NCBI GenBank assembly: GCA_963281255.1
Contig: OY725499.1
Coordinates: forward strand, 3,925,148 to 3,989,147
Length of the DNA stretch: 64,000 nucleotides
Direction of reading: 5' to 3'
Source of the DNA: Aphrocallistes beatrix
Taxonomy: Eukaryota > Porifera > Hexactinellida > Sceptrulophora > Aphrocallistidae
Position numbers and translations under genes: made by a program. The notes below the pieces were generated by a model, which had not been told where the DNA came from, made no database searches, and was given only the letters and a program-made list of their open reading frames with translations. Below, piece after piece: positions 58,391-64,000 of the stretch (the first letter of the stretch is position 1; each line of letters opens with the position of its first letter).

Positions 58391-58700
58391 ATTTAGAATC
58401 GTTGCTATAAAATTACGATAAATATTCCAGTATATAGTACATGCAGAAAATTTGTACTGAATTATGATGGAATGCTCAACCTTAAATTAATCAAATGGCT
58501 GTTGTAATTAAACCATCATACAGACTATTGACTAAATACAACACAACAAAATCATACATTATTATTCTAACAGGTGAATGCTCCATCTGAATTCAGCAAA
58601 TATTCAGATATACTACATACCCACAAAAATCATTAATCCTATTGACATACTTGTATTTATGAGATTCTTCAACTACATAGACAAGTAGGTTGTGGAGATT

Positions 58701-59432
58701 CTAGTATATTATCACTCTTGTTTTCACATAGCAGATTCCCAAATTGTTAGAAGCATAGATATCATAGTCTCCAGTATTTCCTTGATTTGCATTGTTGATG
58801 ACGAGAGTGTTTCCAACACATCCTTCTAGCTTCACTCCATCCTTGTACCACTGATAGTGAGTAGCATTCTCGAAGTGAGCAGTGAGAGTTATTCTAGATC
58901 CTCGTGAGTATGCTCCTCCTTCAGGTTGTATCAGTAGCACAGGTGTCAGCTGTTCTAGTTGATGTTGAGGCAGATATTCTGTGTGTATCTTTCTCTTCTC
59001 TTGCACAGGAGAGGATTGAGGAAGAGGTTCAGTACGGATCAGACTAGGCTCTACCTGCTGGTATTCATTCATGTCTGGCTGAGTTACTCTAGGCTGTGCT
59101 CTCTTCAGTTCTGCCCATTTTGTCAACACAGCTTGATTAGTTAGTCCATCTCTAATTTCCAGTCGATAGAAACCGAAATCCTCTTCTTTGATTGGTCCGA
59201 TAGTGATATTGCTCCTACACATACGTGGTATCTGATTACCATTCTTATCATACCATTGGTATGTTGGATTATTTGCCTCTACTCTTGCGGAGAAGTTTAC
59301 ATATGCACCTATTCTCCCTACTACATCTATCGGTTCTGCTATTACTTTTAGCTCAGAGATATTTTTAGGAGCACTGGTTATGAAATCTGGAATGGTAGAC
59401 TGTATTGCATCTGTGCATATATTATCTGACAT
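58701..59432 (-). CDS. leaderless two-Ig protein 5 (MALT1-Ig-like)
   Basis: 243 residues, single exon. Ig1 about 30-127 (GRIGAYVNFSARVEANNP, TYQWYDKNGNQIPRMCR, ITIGPIKEEDFGFYRLEI, LTKWAELK). Linker about 128-170 with QQVEPSLIRTEPLPQSS and PVQEKRK. Ig2 about 171-243 (QPEGGAYSRGSRITLTAHF, HYQWYKDGVKLEGCVGNTL, NTGDYDIYASNN). The PVQE tetrapeptide fits the TRAF2/3 major motif (P/S/T)-x-(Q/E)-E, which is only a hint. TATA box at 59535-59542, about 100 bp upstream. It is the closest relative of the truncated gene at 60.2 kb. No secretion or membrane signal. Confidence 0.8.
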   Translation of the reverse strand: MSDNICTDAIQSTIPDFITSAPKNISELKVIAEPIDVVGRIGAYVNFSARVEANNPTYQWYDKNGNQIPRMCRSNITIGPIKEEDFGFYRLEIRDGLTNQAVLTKWAELKRAQPRVTQPDMNEYQQVEPSLIRTEPLPQSSPVQEKRKIHTEYLPQHQLEQLTPVLLIQPEGGAYSRGSRITLTAHFENATHYQWYKDGVKLEGCVGNTLVINNANQGNTGDYDIYASNNLGICYVKTRVIIY

Positions 59433-59534
59433 TTGATATACGTAGTTAGTTTTCTGCTTTGTATATGACTACTAAGAGTGTTGGTGGACAGTGGTACTTC
59501 TTTTATTTTACTATTATAATGTTTCAATCATGGG

Positions 59535-59542
59535 TATTTATA
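59535..59542 (-). promoter_or_regulatory. TATA box of Ig gene 5
   Basis: TATAAATA on the minus strand about 100 bp before the ATG at 59432. Confidence 0.55.
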
Positions 59543-59689
59543 GATTTTTATAAATATGTATACTCAGCAGCCCATTCTCTCAATATTTCCATTTAAGGCG
59601 AATTTTTAAAAACATGTAGTCCTGAAAAATTGTATTTCAAGTTAATGTAACGCAATTACTAACGTCATCAATGTTGACATATTTACCAA

Positions 59690-60105
59690 CAGGGGCGTCG
59701 GAAGCAAATTTAAAGTGGGGAGGGCCGATTCCTAAATTCAAACAAGTTTTAATAAATAACGTTATGATCTTAGGAAAATAATTAATTTACAAATTTTCCA
59801 AATATGGACAAACTAACGAATTGGGAAGTTATATGAGGATTGAAATTACAAATATACGGAGTTGAATGTGACGAGACTAAATTATACAGAAAAGTGTGAA
59901 TCCAAACACACTGTTCAAAACAAATTGGAAACTAATTAATTGAACACGGAGTGGTTCTACAACAGTTTCAGTCTGAAAATGTTTTCGACATAGCTGCAAT
60001 TTATTACGCTATTTTGTTAGTCCCGAAATAAATGAACAAATAAAAACCAAAAAAAGTGCGGGGGCCAGAGCCCCCCCCCCAGATCCCCCTGTTCCAACGC
60101 CCCTG
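59690..60105. mobile_element. hAT-like MITE (CAGGGGCGTCGGA ends)
   Basis: TIRs CAGGGGCGTCGGAA and TTCCAACGCCCCTG. Flanking octamers TTTACCAA (59682-59689) and TTTACCAC (60106-60113) agree at 7 of 8. It sits 72 bp beyond the stop codon of the truncated Ig gene. Confidence 0.85.
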
Positions 60106-60177
60106 TTTACCACACTTCTAGAGAATATTATGGAGTATAACTAACTATAATTTTTTCATCGTTGCATATTTTCATTG

Positions 60178-60672
60178 TTACTCATCTTGTGTCAGTTGTT
60201 CTAGTTGATGTTGAGGCAGATATTCTGTGTGTATCTTTCTCTTCTCTTGCACAGGAGAGGATTGAGGAAGAGGTTCAGTACGGATCAGACTAGGCTCTAC
60301 CTGCTGGTATTCATTCATGTCTGACTGAGTTACTCTAGGCTGTGCTTTCCTAAGTTCTGCCCATCTTGTTAGTACAGTCTGACTAATCTTTCCATCTCTA
60401 ATTTCCAGCCGATAAAAGCCGAAATCTTCTTCTTTGATTGGTCCGATAGTGATATTGCTCCTACACATACGTGGTATCTGATTACCATTCTTATCATACC
60501 ATTGGTATGTTGGATTATTTGCCTCTACTCTTGCAGAGAAGTTTACATATGCACCTATTCTCCCTACTACATCTATCAGTTCTGCTATTACTTTTAGCTC
60601 AGAGAAATTTTTAGGAATACTTGATTCAATTATACCCGATTGTAATGCGTCCACATAATTATCTTCACACAT
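60178..60672 (-). CDS. truncated Ig protein 6, Ig1 plus linker only
   Basis: 164 residues. Ig1 (about 28-125) and the linker, including PVQEKRK, are almost identical to gene 5. After HQLEQLT the sequence departs and ends with Gln-Asp-Glu and a stop where gene 5 enters its second Ig domain. The missing second domain is not found nearby; AT-rich sequence and a hAT-like MITE follow. The promoter survives (TATAAAT on the minus strand near 60.73 kb). The start residues MCEDNYVDALQ resemble MSDNICTDAIQ of gene 5. It could be a functional one-Ig decoy or a decaying copy, since the intact frame over 164 codons does not settle it. Confidence 0.65.
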   Translation of the reverse strand: MCEDNYVDALQSGIIESSIPKNFSELKVIAELIDVVGRIGAYVNFSARVEANNPTYQWYDKNGNQIPRMCRSNITIGPIKEEDFGFYRLEIRDGKISQTVLTRWAELRKAQPRVTQSDMNEYQQVEPSLIRTEPLPQSSPVQEKRKIHTEYLPQHQLEQLTQDE

Positions 60673-60739
60673 TTTAAAAAAGTAAGAAATTAGAAACTCT
60701 TTTCACTGATTCAAACTTGAAAGTTCTTCGATTTATACT

Positions 60740-62721
60740 TTCTAAAATTTAGGAATCCATTATACTTTACTTCCCACTAAAGGCTATAAACAATATTGTT
60801 TAGTATTGAGCAATTGTCCTGGATTTTCCAGACAATTCAATCAACATAATTTCCTCACTATTAATCTTATATTTTTTGCTACACGCCTTTACTACTTTTG
60901 TGAAAACTTAAGATTGCACTTATACGTTTGTTATTCATGTTAGTTCATCTTTTGGGGGGATTTTAATTAAAATTATATGTTATTAAAGTGTAAAATTTGG
61001 GTCTTCAGAAGGAAGGTGGGAAAATTTGCATATGAAATCTCTTTATTAATATCATTTAGGGTCGATTGAAATGGATGCAAATGAGTAATGGTAAAGCTCC
61101 TGTATGGTGGTGTATGTAGAATCATTAAAATTTATAATTCCTGCAACAACAAACTCCTGCAACAAAAATCAAATATTGATTTTTGATATATAGAGGGTCT
61201 AGAAATTCTATGAAATCAACAAAATTTCAAAACATAAGTACATACCTCTTTTCACATCTCTTTGTCGACTGGCGTCTTTCTCTTCTACGATGCTAACTCA
61301 TCTCAAAATATCGTATATTCCATAAATGTTATGCCAACTAATTCATGGAATTTATTTTAACTGTAATAGAAATCAGCATCAAAAAGAGAAAAGTGAAGAC
61401 TGTGAAATTTGTATATAACGGCCATCCAAAAGTAACCGCCGTTATATCCGTTGTAGAGTGATCTTTTATAGCCTGTTATACTGTATTTATATCCTACATT
61501 CGTGTACAAAATATCATGAATAATAACTTAATTGCTCGACAATTTGGGAAAAAAACTAGTTTGTTCTTTCTAAGTGAAGGGTATCTAGAATACATGGTAT
61601 TGAAGATCTAACTTTACTAGCTATTGTCTCCAGGTGATTTCATGTCGAGGATTGTTAATGACGTGTTTAAACATAACTATTAGTTGAGATGTATGTTCAA
61701 AAGATTAAATTGTCTTTTTCAATATTACTTTGCAAGATAAGTCTTGGTTTAAAATTACACTCAGCAATGTGCGAAAGGTTATGGCGCAAACATGTTTCAC
61801 TAACAATTTTATGGTCCAAATTTTTTATACAGTGGAATAATCTTATGTAAGTATAATACTTGTAGTATAAAATTATATATTGTGCCATTGTGGATTTATA
61901 GAGTCATCTAAATGATAGTATTACTTGGAAATATTTAGAATAAGTTTAATTGCACAAGAGCGGATATTTGCTCGAGGCACATTTGTAGTCATTTTCGAAA
62001 CTAAAATATTAGCTAACAATTAGGAAATATTAATTGCAAATCATTTCCATTTTATGAACGCAATCACGTGACTAATACTAAATCATTTTAGATGACTGAT
62101 AGTGCAACTAGAATGACTTCAGCAAGAATTGTTGAAAATGCTAGTAATCTGATCTTTTAATATTGAAGCACACAGTCGTAATGGAAATTCATTCACAATT
62201 TTTCCAAGCTATGCACCATTACGTTGGCTCATTTTAACATTTCACAGATATTATTGCTGTTGGCAACAAATTTGTTAGGTATGCTACCTAACGCCGAATG
62301 TGAGGATGTAAGAAATTGAGACATAGGAAAGGGGGTGTTGGATTTGAGGATTTCTCAAGAATAATCTACAACAGGTTCCTCCTATGGGGGAATTCTCTAT
62401 TAGTTGAACTCCACTGTACGTCAGAACAATATAATTATAGCGAATAATGCCAAATCCTCACTTTTAGTCTCTACAGAACTGTAGGAGATGGGGTAACCAT
62501 TGATAATTTCATAGGTGTGTAAATGAGTGAGAATCCCATGCACAGATATAATATTAGAATCGAAGCATTCAATCCCATAAGTCAAAATAAATGTTGTAAA
62601 AGAATGTAATAAAAATAACTAAAACATTAACGAATATCCTATATCACAATGTTAAGCCTAAAGTCTATAACACATAGAGTATCCTATGAATTCAGAGATA
62701 CGGAAAGGTAGGAACCTACTA
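60740..62721. other. intergenic, nothing recognised
   Basis: AT-rich. The minus ORF 61697-61888 has no promoter or family feature. A fragment 'TTCTCTATTAGTTGAACTCCACTGTA' (62.39 kb) looks like a decayed MITE end. Confidence 0.5.
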
Positions 62722-62779
62722 CTATGGCCTAAAGTTGCTAATTATAACACACTTAACACTGTATACAAGAATAACACAT

Positions 62780-64000
62780 TCAATTGTCCGAATGATAATT
62801 GATGAGAATGTGATCTTTAAGTTTAGACGTCTTTCCTGAGTGGAGAGTGTATTCAGAGGGAATTTTGTAACCAATAGGTTCTCTAGTGATTTTTTTGTAA
62901 TCTGGGTGAGTCCTTTTAAGAAAATGTATTTGGCGGTAATCAACATCCAATTTGTACATCTTACCTCTGATGTCTCTTCTCCAGTTAAATGGACAATCCT
63001 TTTCACATTTCCCTCTCGCCGTAGATATATCGAAATGTCCTTCTGTAGGTTCATAGTAAATATGGAAAATTACGTTTCTAACACCACATCCTGAATTCCA
63101 ATCGCTTTGAGTGGTTGCTGTGGCTAGACCATGTAGCATTGCTGATTCTGTTCCATCACCACCATATATGGTAATGGCATCAATAAAATCCTCTATGCTC
63201 TCTGCGTCAGTGGTAAATTCGGAATTATTCGGATATTTTTCCACACATTCCTTTTCACTAGCTGCATGTCCGTGGTAGACGACAACCTTAAAGTAAGGTA
63301 TTCCCCCCAGTGCAGCATCTTTCATGAAACCTGAAACCCAGTTTGTAACGGAATTTATAGTATCACTCATCAGGTCGGTCCCATCAATAACGAAGCATAT
63401 GTAGTATCTCAGATCAAACAGAGATTCGTATATCTCCTGGGGAGAGGTGTAAGGAATGTAGGTAATCTTTGTGCCTCTATTTTCGTAATATTTGAGTATT
63501 TCTCTTCCGTATCGATTCCAGATCATTTCCATTCTCCCGCGGTTTTCTTCTTGTAAAGTTACAAATTCTTCATCTGTAGGAAGAGTCCAGTCCCACTGGT
63601 CCCCGCACTTCTCTTTGAACTCCCTCCACTTCATGTTCTGTCCTGGAATCAGCACCTGTGTATCATCGCTGTAGTCATCACACATCAGCAAAATCGCAGT
63701 TCTCTCTTTGTTCGTATTCCATACATTCCCTCCCATTGAGCATAACTGATGACCTGTCAGTATTTGGCACTTTCCTTCTTGTGGATGGATTTCCTTTTCA
63801 CAGAACTTTCCGCAACTGGGACATTTGGATGGACAGTTAATGATGTGGGTTTCAAATTGTTCTTTTGTAACTCTTAAGATATTTTCATATTCATCTACAG
63901 CTATCTGATATTCATATGAATTTAAAGTCCGCAAGAATTCTAATATGTATACTTTGATGTTGAATATAGTCTCAGTACTCGTGAACATGTTTGTATCTGA
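62780..64000 (-). CDS. VLIG-like zinc-cluster and VWA protein, C-terminal part
   Basis: The frame is open through the window's right edge, so this is the C-terminal end of a larger minus-strand gene. The first Met inside the window is at 63988, giving 402 residues. Residues about 52-88 form a Cys/His cluster (CPSKCPSCGKFCE...CQILTGHQLCSMGG), like the C-terminal zinc region of very large interferon-inducible GTPases. WREFKEKCGDQWDW follows. Residues about 195-325 are a von Willebrand A domain: hydrophobic strand YICFVIDGTDLMSDT, the TTDAES loop and GGDGTESAMLHGL. The first MIDAS motif is D-x-T-x-L rather than D-x-S-x-S, so metal binding may be weak. The C-terminus is basic. VLIG-type proteins are cytosolic and interferon-induced in vertebrates; extending that here is inference. 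No GTPase domain is visible in this window. Confidence 0.7.
   Translation of the reverse strand, partial: SDTNMFTSTETIFNIKVYILEFLRTLNSYEYQIAVDEYENILRVTKEQFETHIINCPSKCPSCGKFCEKEIHPQEGKCQILTGHQLCSMGGNVWNTNKERTAILLMCDDYSDDTQVLIPGQNMKWREFKEKCGDQWDWTLPTDEEFVTLQEENRGRMEMIWNRYGREILKYYENRGTKITYIPYTSPQEIYESLFDLRYYICFVIDGTDLMSDTINSVTNWVSGFMKDAALGGIPYFKVVVYHGHAASEKECVEKYPNNSEFTTDAESIEDFIDAITIYGGDGTESAMLHGLATATTQSDWNSGCGVRNVIFHIYYEPTEGHFDISTARGKCEKDCPFNWRRDIRGKMYKLDVDYRQIHFLKRTHPDYKKITREPIGYKIPSEYTLHSGKTSKLKDHILINYHSDN

Overview
The window is AT-rich nuclear DNA from an animal, probably an invertebrate. Several genes are single exons with their own TATA box. Others are split by GT-AG introns. Intergenic and intronic space is full of non-autonomous DNA transposons: pogo/Tc-like MITEs with TA target sites, hAT-like MITEs with 8-bp target duplications, and foldback elements. 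Protein families include CNC-type bZIP, death domain, ubiquitin-like domains, MALT1-like Ig domains, ZFYVE26, glycerol kinase 5 and a VWA protein. Together they fit a metazoan with a large innate-immune repertoire, such as a sponge, cnidarian or lophotrochozoan. I cannot name the phylum from sequence alone. I see no tRNA, rRNA, CRISPR array or bacterial operon.

Layout. 0.4-6.9 kb: three 143-codon intronless CNC-like bZIP genes; two encode the same protein and look recently duplicated or gene-converted. 8.3-14.9 kb: repeats, including a ~34-bp minisatellite (9.09-9.92 kb). 15.0-23.6 kb, minus strand: five exons whose phases agree exactly and which spell the N-terminal ~335 residues of a ZFYVE26/spastizin-like protein. 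A 1.07-kb foldback element lies inside its first intron. 24.5-25.4 kb: a degenerate duplicate of parts of the next gene. 28.2-38.1 kb, plus strand: a five-exon gene assembled here by splice sites and phase. It encodes 566 residues: three ubiquitin-like domains, a Pro/Gln-rich linker and a C-terminal death domain. 41.2-47.2 kb: a one-Ig protein with a coding minisatellite, an intronless GK5 kinase and a methyltransferase. 48.1-60.7 kb: a cluster of small, leaderless, mostly two-Ig proteins resembling the paired Ig domains of MALT1. It holds apparently intact genes, a frameshifted copy, a truncated copy and a 'ghost' copy whose coding region is deleted. 62.8-64.0 kb: the C-terminal end of a VLIG-like zinc-cluster/VWA protein running off the window.

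How they may work together (inference). Death domain, tandem Ig and ubiquitin-binding or ubiquitin-like modules are the parts list of CARD/BCL10/MALT1- or MyD88-type signalling. Here they sit in one neighbourhood on separate short genes. Two Ig paralogues carry a PVQE motif and exon 4 of the UBL-death gene carries PTQEE; both fit the TRAF2/3 major binding consensus. The UBL3-death protein plus the leaderless Ig family is the strongest candidate for an undescribed intracellular signalling module.
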